From Plasmopara viticola (taxonomy: Eukaryota; Oomycota; Peronosporomycetes; Peronosporales; Peronosporaceae): a DNA stretch of 64,000 bases. Below the pieces are notes generated by a model that made no database searches, had not been told where the DNA came from, and saw only the letters and a program-made list of their open reading frames with translations. The stretch is taken from positions 1,612,001 through 1,676,000 of the forward strand of contig MBPM02000001.1 in NCBI GenBank assembly GCA_001695595.3, given 5' to 3'. Below, piece after piece: positions 54,416-64,000 of this stretch. The position numbers and the translations under genes were made by a program. Position 1 is the first letter of the stretch. Each line of letters opens with the position of its first letter.

Positions 54416-57149
54416 TGCAGTTACCTTGATAGTCCAGAATCGGAAATGAGACTCGAGGTAGAAGCGGGGTTTCTCTCACAGCTGCTAGTTGGCCATACAG
54501 ATTCCCTCATAGTTTCTTTTTTTGAACTCAGATTCAGCTGAAAATATCTACTTCATATAAGTATAGTCTTCATCTTCAAGTGAATCTCGAGTGGTAGGGC
54601 TCCTTTACAGATACAATACCGTATGCAATATAGTGAGACGGCAAGCAAGGATTCATGTTTCACTATAACGATACATTCTTTTTATAGACCCGAGATTCGA
54701 AAATGAAGACTTGTTTACTGGTGGCTGGCACTTCGTGAATCCCGAGGTAGTTTCTACATGACGTTATTACATGCCCTAAAATATAACGCCTGATTGGAAT
54801 TACATTGGTTGGAAGGTGCGTTTTCACATTCAAAATGGCGCAAGTGTGTGCAAACGCCAAAAAAAGTGGGAGTGTACACGTATGCGGAAAGATTCGAGGC
54901 ATTTGCAGCAAACAACTCTATAAGAGCGGCAAAGCTAGTTTTCCTAGCGCGTGACTGGATCCGTTGCTGTGAATCAAAAATTCAACTTTCTTTGAAGAAT
55001 GAATGTCTAGTCGGGTAAAGGCCAAGTTTAGGTGCTAGTGGCGATCAAGGAGAAATTCTAAAGCCGAGCCCCGCATGCGCAGAAAAGGCGATGGAACCAG
55101 TTAGCAATAAGAACAAGAAAGCGAATTAGGCTGCTAGCTCGTTAGATTTCCATACGCCACCATCTGCGTCGCATGCTCACTTTTGTCGTCTTGACTTTTT
55201 GAAGAGATTAAAAAAGGCTCGTGGCAACTAATGCACTTTCAACAGTCCTTGTCGAGCTTAACTTCCCGCGTAAGCTTGTACTCAAACTTGACAATTTTAG
55301 CGATCATATGTTTTTGGATTGAAGAAGTTTATACGGTAGCATTCGTATGTCAGCAGCACTTTGAGTTAAATAAACGTATCAGCGGCTCAGCAGTACAACA
55401 CATGCCTAAACTGATCTTAAGTGATAAGTGACATCTCGAAGAAGTTGCCTGTCATGAAAGGTACTAAAGCCCTCAAGATAATTATGAAATTGCTTGGATC
55501 TATGGAGTGTGATAGTCATTTATAGCACTCACGATCGCCTTCTATCTACGATAGAGAGCTGACTTCGATGTGATAATGCAGCACGCGATGCGACCTGCAT
55601 GACGATATATCATGATACTTCAGCTCGAGAATTGTGAAAACAAATTTTTGATAAGCAAGCGTTAGTGCACGAGATGTATTTCCTAGATACTCGAATCAAA
55701 TGTTGTGTGTTAAACCCAAATTTGTGATTGGCGGAATGCAAAAGCAGAAATTGTGAGCCCAAGCATCTTAGTATGATGCGAAGTGTTAGCTTAAGAATAT
55801 GCTGCAAATATATAATGATATCGCATGTCAGCTTTCTCGACCTTGCCTTCGCTTAAAGTGCAATAAGTAGCCATCACAACTGCACAAGTATTACCTACTT
55901 GCAAAGGACGGTAGGTGGAGATGCACCATGTCGAGAATCAGTTCAGTGCTTGAGATCTCAATTGGCAAGTAGGTTAAACTAGCAAAGCAGAAGGGGATGG
56001 GAAAAGGCAGAAAGGTCAAACGAAGAGCAATTAAATTAGTCGTTGGACGTGTGTGAAATCAGATACATCCAGGCCAAATGCCTTTGTACTCACTTAGAAA
56101 ATTTATTCACTCGGGAAACTACCCCAATTGTACACACCTTGTCAGCTTCAATATTGTAACACAACGCTTTCCAACTGCAAAAACTGCGAATGGCTAACAA
56201 AGATTGGGTCGATGCAGGCCGTGAGCATGGCCGCCGGCAGAAAATACCCATTAATATTTGAAGAAATTTTTAAAGGATTGCTGATGTATAACTGCAAGCT
56301 TAAAGCTTGTTGAACGGTGTTGAGGCATGGTATTGCTGAATAGATTCTTGGCTTTAGATCCAGATGTGATTATAATCTCGACCAGATCAGATATCACGCT
56401 TTCATGGATAAATTAAAAAAATCGAAGGCGTGAGCGTGTCATTGCACAAGCGAGGATGTTTGTGGCGGGATGTTTTGGCTCAAGATAAATAGTTCGAGTG
56501 GGTTTGTGTACATCCCAGTAATTTATTGAGCTTCAACTTTATACAGAGTGTTCTAAATAAGCATCGCAAAGAAATACGTGCTTGTGGGTGTCAGGTTTAT
56601 ATAAAAATAATATTCCAGCTAATGATAGAATTGCAATCATACCGAGCCTCGAAGATTTAATGGGAAATTGAGCGTGGCTTAAGTCAAAACCAAAGATATC
56701 TCAGAGGTGGTTCTAATAAGCTCTTTAATAAATATATAAATAAACATTTTTTCGAGAAAAAAAACGTAAATGTAGCGTACGTTGCTCCGTAACTCAGAGG
56801 TTCTAAGCAACTCCATTTCCTATACTCATGTATGGCGTTCAAAGACTAATTATCAAGCTACCGACGAAGTGGAACAAAGGGCGCAACTTTAATCTCGTGC
56901 TCAGCACGAAATACTATGTCACAAGCCAGCGGCCATTTTTGCGAGAGGTGCGAACTTAGTTATACCTATTTCGGTGACAAAGCAAAGAATGGCATAGTAC
57001 CGAGTCGGAACTTTTGTGCTTCTCACCGACTTTCTGCATTTGAACTTCGAGCAGCAATCCGCAACGCATTTATGCCGGTAATGTTCTTATCAATGCAGCA
57101 TTCCTGCACGAACATCTATTCCAAGGAAGCGTGGTGTTTTACATTTTTC
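54416..57149. other. Gene-poor stretch
   Basis: 2.7 kb with only short open frames, none recognisable, on either strand. No repeat matching elsewhere in the window was noticed. It includes the promoter region of the HSF gene at its left end. Confidence 0.4.
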
Positions 57150-57480
57150 GCTAAACAGTGCACCCGATTTGGCAGGTGGATACTATCTGATTTAAATGTA
57201 GAAGTCGAATATACCCATCAGTTCAAACTTGCGCGTGTTAAAAGTTGTTAGTATTGTCCCAGGGCTTTTCGACGCTCCGGCAACTTTTAATAGCTTGTCT
57301 TCACAGCCGTCTCGACCATCACGAGCTTTTTGCCCGAACAAATTTTGACGATTTATTTGTCTATAGTCGCTATAAAGGAGACCAGTCGGCGCTGTTGGCT
57401 CTTATAGACCACCTGAGGAAAGAATTTAAGATTACGAGAATTTGAGCTTTCAATAATTTCAGACTTCACCTTTTTACATT
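57150..57480 (+). pseudogene. Decayed Ty3/Gypsy reverse transcriptase fragment
   Basis: A plus-strand run reads QGFSTL (near 57260) and, in the neighbouring frame, NAPATF-like 'DAPATFNS', then FARTNFDDLFVYSRYKG at about 57325-57378. This is the 'QGLxNAPATFQ...YxDDxxVxS' block of Gypsy reverse transcriptases with FDDL at the catalytic site. Frame changes and stops all around. It is the only Gypsy fragment noticed in the window. Confidence 0.65.
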
Positions 57481-58873
57481 TAACGGTATATATACATACG
57501 ATTTACCATCGTTCTAGTTTGTACGTGACGCCCATTAAAATTTTTTGGTATTCCATCGGAAAATTATTCGATTTCCAACGAGGTGTTTTGGGACCCGCTC
57601 TCCTGTGACCTCTTGTTCCCGTGACAAAAGCTGGACACTCTAAAACTATACACTTTTCTTCAGTGTTTCTCAGCAAATTCTCAGAGTCGAATACAACGGC
57701 CGTTACCTCGGTTCACTTCATCGGCACTGTGTTCTGATACCACAGCCTGCCCAAGTGGATTAAGTTTGTCCGGGATCCTTGATATCACATGGGCAATCCA
57801 AACGGAACTTCTCATATTTATGGAAAGATAGGCTCATTTACTCGGTGAGTGTATACCTTTAAGCAGACGAGCAAGCCGAGTGCATTTATGATGGAATGGT
57901 CGAATTTCGACGTAGGTAGACTACGTCGTTATAGTTCTTACCTTCGTCGGAGCTTGCCCGTTACAGCGGCTAGCATTTGTCGACGAGTCTGACCCCGTTC
58001 GTTTTCAGATTACCGTGGATCATCCTACACCAACAAAACAATTCTCTAGGGGGGACGATATGGGAATGTCTACATCAGCACCAGCGTTCCCCTACGGTGC
58101 TTTTCGCCAGCCGTATGCTTATTAACGCTGGCCCTCGCAACTAACCACGCGCCGAAATATTCGGCGAAGAACATGTGTCGGAGTTAATGCTGCTTATGAA
58201 GTCGGTAATTTTATTCGTACGCGACGCACTTTTCCTCGCAGAAAACGAAACGTTGTTTAATGAGAAGCTTCTCAAATGACGCTTGGCGACATGTCTATGA
58301 TTTGTTGTTCTGCCTCAAAGAATTATTGTATCCAAAATCTCACTCATACATTGTTGCAAATGATGCAACGTCATTCGTCTTAAATGCTCGACATCTAGTA
58401 GAGCAAGATTTGTTTCTTATATTGTATTGTCATTCAGCGTTGTCATTTAAGTTGAATAAGTTCTATCTCAAGCCCGACGCCGCAATGTTTTGGCAGTCAT
58501 GAAAAAGCATTGAGCCGAAGAATAGTCATCTTGGTTTTTACTTTGCAAGCTCGTTGCATAAAAACAATTTTGCCACCTTCGGTGCGTCGTTTGACTACTG
58601 CTGTCGTATTGTAGCGTCGTAAATGCTGCGTTGTTTTCATATCATCAAGCAACGAATCGTGCTAATATTTTTATCGACATTAGCGCCTATTGGCGTCACC
58701 ATCTATATCTCGATTATGTCATCCTAAAATTTGAATTCATTATGTCATCCTAAAATGCGAGTTTAACTAGCGCTTACTGAAACACATCAAAGGAACAGGA
58801 TCAGAGACAGTTACCGTATTACTTCAGTAATATAATTCTCTTTTGTTTGTAAAAATATTATATTTCTTGTTTC
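57481..58873. other. Probably decayed Gypsy element and intergenic DNA
   Basis: No complete gene. Short runs near 58270-58500 are unassigned. The right part includes the downstream region of the coiled-coil gene. Confidence 0.35.
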
Positions 58874-59524
58874 TTAAAAGGTAATTGAAGAGCCAAACAG
58901 ACACGAATCGGCGTATTCACGTCGCAGATCGGCCATCAGCTTTTCCACTTGCAGTTCGGAGCGTTGACATTCGGACTGCAACAGCTGGAACCGCAGGGAT
59001 ACGTCTCTTTGAAATCGCCGCAAGCGCTTTCGCTCCTTCTTTGCGCCATCACAGCAAGGTCGTCGACGGTAGCTGCTACTGCTACTACTGCTACATCCAT
59101 AGTGACTATTTTCATCGCTGTCACTGCCACCATCGCTGGCAATGATTCTTTCATGCTTGCAGTCGTTACTATCTTCTCGCAGCATACCTTGAATGCGAAG
59201 TCGCTCTTTTCTTCGTCGTTGCGATTCTTCTAAAACACGTGAGAGATCCGCGTGTTCTCGTTGCAAGCTATTCAGACGATCCTGCCCCCTTTTAAACGCC
59301 TCTTCCTCACGACTCAGCATCTTCTTCTTGCTTTCCACCTCATCAAAAAGTTTTCTCAGTATCTCATGAACATTGCTATCATTGATTTCGTCTTCACCAT
59401 CGCTCCTCAACGTCTTTTTGGTGATTGTACTGCTCCGTTTTTCTTGTGTGTCTACTTGAAGCTCAGTGGACTTTTCGGTGGTGCCCACGAAGCTGCTTTG
59501 AGGCTCTTGACCGATAGGCTGCAT
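58874..59524 (-). CDS. Coiled-coil protein of unknown function, 216 residues
   Basis: An intronless frame from ATG 59524 to a TAA at 58874-58876. Residues about 50-115 form a charged coiled coil (heptads in EILRKLFDEVESKKKMLSRE and following). A serine-rich linker (CSSSSSSSYRRR, about 143-155) leads to a second basic coiled coil (about 160-205). No family recognised; similar architecture occurs in centrosomal and cytoskeletal adaptors, but that is not evidence. The gene is tail-first relative to the RCC1 gene on the same strand. Confidence 0.65.
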   Translation of the reverse strand: MQPIGQEPQSSFVGTTEKSTELQVDTQEKRSSTITKKTLRSDGEDEINDSNVHEILRKLFDEVESKKKMLSREEEAFKRGQDRLNSLQREHADLSRVLEESQRRRKERLRIQGMLREDSNDCKHERIIASDGGSDSDENSHYGCSSSSSSSYRRRPCCDGAKKERKRLRRFQRDVSLRFQLLQSECQRSELQVEKLMADLRREYADSCLFGSSITF

Positions 59525-59646
59525 CGAGGACCATTCAACAATGCGCCCACGACAAGTGAAAGGCCGTATTAAGTCCGAAAAAAGGAGACGAATTCTTTGC
59601 GAATTTTCATATCAAATTATGAAAAAAAAATCAAAGCCCTTATAAA
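59525..59646. promoter_or_regulatory. Short gap between two genes on the same strand
   Basis: About 120 bp between the coiled-coil start codon and the end of the RCC1 gene, if the last RCC1 exon is counted. Confidence 0.4.
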
Positions 59647-61158
59647 CTAATCACCGCTCTGCATCCCTCGCATCGGAGCCGGCAAATTCATCGGCAAGAC
59701 GGACGAGTTAAAGCTTTGCATCAATACCACCGAGTGCGCACCTCCCGCGGACACCTGACGAACAGAAGTCGACCCGAGGTCCAGACACGTAGGCAGTGCT
59801 AACGACTTCATGTCCGTTAAGCCCAATCTTCCGTGACTGCAGCATGAATATTTGCGCGATTAATACGACGTTTTGCTAGAAACCGACATTTCTTTATGCA
59901 AGTACGCACTCGGAACGTCCTGCAACGTAGGCGATACCGTCGTCAGTGACAAATAGAGTATGAGAGCCACCACATGCAGCATGATTCACCGGTTTACCCG
60001 CCAGTGCCTTTACCTGTAAACAGACAAGTAACCTAATTGGTTCTAGCCCTGTGAGAGCAATCTCTTTATCGTACCAAGTGCGGTCGCGTGCGACTCTTTG
60101 TATCACCGAGACCCAGTCGGCCGTATTCACCCCGTCCAAACGCATAGCAGTCTCCCGACTTGGCAACCACTACCGTGTGCCAGCCACCACAAGATACACG
60201 CCTGCTTGAAAACGCGTCGCAAACGCTATTGTTAAAACAGACATAAGCCGGTCACATGATAGAGTAAAAGCATACAATATTGGAATATCGTCAAAAAACT
60301 CGATGCGCTTTGGGATTTGCTGATCGGAAGACTGGCCAATACCGAGCATACCGTAGTCTTCTTTTCCCCAAATGTAAACGTATCCTTTTTCCGTCACAGC
60401 AGCCGAATGGAATGCACCACAAGCTACTTGCACGACCCTTTCGCCGTTAAAACCATCCAAAAGCTGCGGACGGTTAGTTCTCAAAAGACTTTCGTCCTCT
60501 GAATTATTGAACCACGCCGAGCCAATACCCAGCTGCCCGCTATCACCCCGGCCCCAGATATAGACACGCCCATGATTGGTTAATGCTGCCGTGTGGGTGC
60601 CACCACAACTAACTTTCACGATACATTCCTTTGTTAATCCCTCAGGCATGGGGCATTCAACCGGAAGCGACTCGTGCGCCGCCTCATGTTCTTTAGGCAA
60701 ACCAAGCTGACCCCAGTGTGACTCTCCCCACATATACAACGTCCCATCTTTGGTCACAGCAGCAGAGTGGCAGCCTCCACAAGAGATGTAGTTCACTTTG
60801 AGTCCATTTTGTTCAAAAAAGACAACCTTTTGAGGTATATTGACGCTCTTAAGGTCTCCGTGACCTAATTGCCCCATCTAATGAAGACAAAACTCAGTCG
60901 TTGTAGCAATCATAGCTGTACGACGTAGTTACGTACCGATCCCCATCCCCAAGAGTAGACAGCACCGCTAGCTGCGAGCGCCATCGTGTGTCGAGATCCG
61001 CACGAGACCGCCACAACCTCCTCGTCCTGTAGCCCATCAATATTCTGGGGAAAGTTAGCAGCAGATACGCCGTCAATGGCCAGCATCGGACGTCGCTTAG
61101 CACCTGTTCCTAGCTGCCCGTCATCGTTGCATCCGAAAGTTATGACGGCATCGCTCAT
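59647..61158 (-). CDS. RCC1-repeat (beta-propeller) protein, five exons
   Basis: RCC1 repeats build seven-bladed propellers that act in guanine exchange, chromatin or ubiquitin signalling. ATG at 61158. Exons: 61158-60937, 60877-60276, 60225-60075, 60013 to about 59906. All introns are GT-AG, of 59, 50 and 61 bp. Repeats carry the pattern C-G-x-x-H...W-G...G-Q-L-G: GSRHTMAL, GGCHSAAV, GGTHTAAL, GAFHSAAV, GGWHTVVV and GGSHTLFV. Read straight, the frame stops at 59894 with an incomplete last blade. A further exon-like piece (59836-59647) after a good acceptor (ctgcag) encodes HGRLGLTDMK and VRQVSAGGAHSVVL, completing the seventh blade, but its phase is off by one base. I include it as part of the gene. 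No other domain is present, so the role within the family cannot be told. Confidence 0.85.
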
Positions 61159-61551
61159 GCTTTACTTCTAAGCCTATACCGGTATCAGGCGCTAAAGCAT
61201 CGGTACAGACGCAATTTATGTGTGTGTACCGGCACGAGATAGGGCTCAGACCTTGATTTGACTATCCCGTTTAGATACCGATTTAAACATTGAGCCTCTT
61301 AAGAACGACGTTTTTGTCAGTTGGGATTTTGAATCTGTGCTTTGATAGTATGAAGCTTTGGCCTCAAGCTGCTACTTCACCGCTGCGAATCGAACGGCAT
61401 TTGTGTTGCGCGGTAGCTTGTCTTCTCCACACGTCTTAATTATACGCTTGTCATGATGGACGCCCCTAAATCGTCGCATTTAAGCGAGCGCGGACTCCTT
61501 TCTGGACCTCAATTTTATTTTTCCTTCCTCTTTAGAATCCGCTGCATAAAT
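61159..61551. other. Intergenic, RCC1 promoter side
   Basis: 393 bp without gene or repeat recognised. Confidence 0.4.
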
Positions 61552-61847
61552 TCAGATTGCTAGCGAGGTTTCCGTGGCCGCCTGCACAAGCATTCGTGTA
61601 GAGCGATCAATAAGAAATTGGTTTTTGTATCCAGCCATCAGCCGCTGGCACAAGGCAAGCGCCTTCCTCTGCCGTCCACGGGCTTCCATCTCGTTACAAA
61701 ATGCCGCAAGTTGATTAGAAGATCTGACCTTCTTTTGCAACGTCAGGCAGCGCCGACGACTTGCCACCTTGCGGACAAGCGCCTAACCAATTTGTATTCC
61801 AAGACGCGTCTTGCGATCTCTAGCACGTTATTTTCTGCGTTAGGCAT
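61552..61847 (-). CDS. Small unrecognised helical protein, possible frameshift
   Basis: ATG at 61847 starts MPNAENNVLEIARRVLEYKL, which stops after about 34 codons. An overlapping frame (from about 61767) continues in a matching style, with RRCLTLQKKVRSSNQLAAFC and KALALCQRLMAGYKNQFL, to TGA at 61552. The two together would give about 95 helical, basic residues. No splice pair restores the frame, so either one base is missing or the gene is dead. No family recognised. Confidence 0.35.
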
Positions 61848-62656
61848 AGTTACGTTTCTACTTGTTCGACGTGCACATTCTTACTTATCCCAGTAAAAAA
61901 CTCTTGCTTCAGCAGCATTGTTTAGCCAGAGAAATAGTGTTTTGTCCGACCGAGTAGCAAGCGCATGGCTAGGAATCTGCAGGTCCGTTCAGCGAATTCC
62001 TGCAGCACAGCTCAATTATAGTTTGCCGTTGGGCCTGCGTTCTTCGCACCCGAGCTTGGATTATTGAGGCCGCCTGTTTCATCGTGTGTGGATTACGTAC
62101 TTGCTCAGTCAAGCGACGACGGACTACCAGTCGTCCAAGAAATCTACGCGTGGTTCGTCGAAGTAAAGCAGTGGCAAGTACTTGTCGCTATTCAAGCTTT
62201 CTTAAAACAGTTCGCTCCATTTAATCTCATTTTGCCAGCTGCTCGAAAGTATCGTGTGCTACCACAACTTGGATCTATAGCATCAAGTGGTTGCCTGGTT
62301 GCAGCCAACTGATCCGTCTTACGCCGTGTTCGATGTATGTTGACAAATACCCCGCCGTTACATCGCCGGCACGTAAGGTACGGCGTCATCGAATCGATAC
62401 AAATGGAGAAGCTGCTATGTTTTGAACTCTCGTCTGTCGCATTCTGATGATCAGCTATAGCTATAGCTTTTAGTGGTGGTAAAGGTTGCAGCGTACATCT
62501 ACTTTAGTACGACATTGCATAAAGATTTTGAAAATTTCAAGCGTGCACCGTTTCGCGGAGCATACAAAGCTTAAGTCGCCTGACTGAAGAAAGACGGCCA
62601 GTTGCGTAGAGTAATAACAAAACGTAGATTATCATGTAGTCACCACAAAAACGTGC
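61848..62656. other. Intergenic, no gene recognised
   Basis: A plus-strand frame (62064-62312) and a reverse frame (62192-62389) are unassigned and overlap each other. The region lies downstream of IFT140. Confidence 0.35.
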
Positions 62657-64000
62657 TCACTCGTCCTCTGCAATATCTTCTTCCAATTCATCTTCGACCT
62701 CGTCATCGTTATCAGGACGCATCTTGTCTTCGTGTGACATTGGTCGATTCATCGCACCTTCGCGAAAGCCTGATCGACTACCGTCTGCCTCTCGCGAACC
62801 TGTACGACTATTGGATTTGGCTTCCCGCGATCCGGGGCGACTGGTGAAACTCGACTGCTTGTAGTCGCTTAATGGCGGTCGACTGCGTCTATCGTCTTTG
62901 AAAGAAACTCCTAGCTTTGCTTGAACAGCCTCCAAGACTCGCGAATTTACATATGACTTGAGTTGTAATCCCTTTCGCTTTATTTCCTCCATGGCCTCGA
63001 AGCTTTTGTTCAATTCCCCCTCCTCGAAGTACGCTTCCGCTAACGTAGCGTACCCGTCACCCACACGAATGGCTTCGTCAATACTTGGCTCTTGAAGCAG
63101 TTTCGTGACAATGTCTATCACCTCTTTCGGATTGTGCTTCACCTGCTTACGAGCCCCAATAAATTGTTCAATCGACAAAATTCGCTTCTCGTACAGCTTA
63201 ATCGATGCATCTTTTCCATTTGTGCGAGACTTGGACAACACTTGCACCGCTTTCTGCAAGGCAGTAATTGCCTTCTCGTAATCGCGATATTCCTCGATTT
63301 CAACTTGGGCACAACCAGCATAAAATGCTGCTAGCTGGTCAAAAGCGCGAGCTTTCGTGTAAAAGCTTACAATGTTTTTAAGAATGTCAAGATCCTTGTG
63401 CCAATTTAAATTCTGGAGATAATTTGCGGCAAGCACAAAGATTTGAGCGTTGCGCGACACATTGGCAAAAAAGACGACCTTTTCAGTGTCGCCCGACTTG
63501 AGTAAACACTTCATGGCCTTAAGTTTGTCGCCAGCCTGTGTGTATTTCTTCGTAGCCAAGTGGTACGAGCCTTGCTGCTTGCAGCATTTGGCTAGTTTAA
63601 GCAACAAGTCCGATCGTCTCTTCTTGTCTGCAGGTGTGGCAGTCTGATCACCTTTGGGTGGAGTCATTTTCTCGGCCATTTCGTCGGTTACATGCACGTC
63701 GTGGTGCATGCACACATCCAAAGCTTCAACGACTCGGTTCCCAATCAAACACAAGTGCACGGCTTTGGTGTACTGGCCGTTTGCGATGAAAAAGTCTGCA
63801 CATTTTCGAAGAATTGCAGGTGATGTATCACCAGAGCCACTAAGCTCGTCTGTGAGGTGGTGCAACTCGTCAAACAATTGTGCCTGAAAGCACAGGTCAA
63901 GCGCTTTGGCCACATTCCCTCCCTTGTGGTATAATTGAACTGCCTTTTCCATTTCACGCTGCTCTTCAAAGTACGCAGCACAGTCGAGCATATCGACAGG
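62657..64000 (-). CDS. IFT140: Intraflagellar transport protein IFT140, C-terminal part
   Basis: IFT140 is a subunit of the IFT-A complex, which drives retrograde transport in cilia and flagella. The frame is open to the window edge, so the gene continues to the right: the WD40 propellers lie outside, and the ATG at about 63991 is internal. The TPR-like helical repeats match the family closely: AVQLYHKGGNVAKALDLC, CADFFIANGQYTKAVHLCL, EMAEKMTPPK, QGSYHLATKKYTQAGDKLKA, LLKSGDTEKVVFFANVSR and AAFYAGCAQVEIEEY. The tail is low-complexity, with repeated GSRE-type units (RPGSREA, RTGSREA), and ends in an acidic stretch before TAA. Its presence points to an organism with flagellated zoospores. Confidence 0.94.
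   Translation of the reverse strand, partial: PVDMLDCAAYFEEQREMEKAVQLYHKGGNVAKALDLCFQAQLFDELHHLTDELSGSGDTSPAILRKCADFFIANGQYTKAVHLCLIGNRVVEALDVCMHHDVHVTDEMAEKMTPPKGDQTATPADKKRRSDLLLKLAKCCKQQGSYHLATKKYTQAGDKLKAMKCLLKSGDTEKVVFFANVSRNAQIFVLAANYLQNLNWHKDLDILKNIVSFYTKARAFDQLAAFYAGCAQVEIEEYRDYEKAITALQKAVQVLSKSRTNGKDASIKLYEKRILSIEQFIGARKQVKHNPKEVIDIVTKLLQEPSIDEAIRVGDGYATLAEAYFEEGELNKSFEAMEEIKRKGLQLKSYVNSRVLEAVQAKLGVSFKDDRRSRPPLSDYKQSSFTSRPGSREAKSNSRTGSREADGSRSGFREGAMNRPMSHEDKMRPDNDDEVEDELEEDIAEDE

Noticed and set aside
1..64000. CRISPR arrays, ribosomal RNA genes, bacterial promoters and ribosome binding sites
   Set aside because: No regularly spaced repeats, rRNA sequence or prokaryotic gene organisation were found; the window is eukaryotic.

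Overview
The window looks like nuclear DNA of an oomycete, and of one that still makes flagellated zoospores (Phytophthora/Plasmopara-like). The evidence is: short GT-AG introns of about 45-70 bases; many intronless genes packed head to head; a broken Crinkler (CRN) effector gene; decayed Copia, LINE, MULE and Polinton-type elements; and IFT140, a gene of the flagellum. No bacterial-style operons, ribosome binding sites or CRISPR arrays are visible.

Layout. Bases 1-12.5 kb are AT-rich and hold the wreck of a Polinton/Maverick-type element: a protein-primed family B DNA polymerase, a retroviral-type integrase, and opposite-strand remains that may be virion genes. A 360-bp direct repeat occurs at 775 and again at 8193. 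From 12.5 to 17.9 kb there are weak, fragmentary genes, one with a double-stranded-RNA-binding motif. SURF1 (cytochrome c oxidase assembly, nine exons) lies at 17.9-19.3 kb. A nearly intact, recently inserted Ty1/Copia element with matching LTRs and a 5-bp target duplication fills 19.6-24.5 kb. Two old LINE copies and other repeat debris fill 24.5-32.1 kb.

A first gene island (32.5-37.3 kb) carries a 2-oxoglutarate/Fe(II) oxygenase, the splicing factor PRP31 and a DEAD-box RNA helicase. It is followed by a small retroposon with a perfect 12-bp target duplication and by decayed Copia, methyltransferase-like and MULE remnants (37.4-44.1 kb). A second island (44.7-54.4 kb) has an unrecognised conserved-looking protein, a p24/TMED cargo receptor, a mitochondrial-looking paralogue of the first helicase, a decayed Crinkler gene, a C69-family peptidase, a PH-domain gene remnant and a heat-shock-factor-type regulator. 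After a gene-poor stretch with a Ty3/Gypsy fragment come a coiled-coil protein, an RCC1-repeat protein and, running off the right edge, the C-terminal half of IFT140.

The housekeeping genes do not form one pathway. They cover mitochondrial assembly (SURF1, second helicase), RNA processing (PRP31, first helicase), secretion (TMED), flagellar transport (IFT140) and regulation (HSF, RCC1). Several otherwise convincing genes show one-base reading-phase conflicts. These could be true decay or leftover assembly errors; the sequence alone cannot decide. All homology calls come from reading motifs by eye, not from searches.
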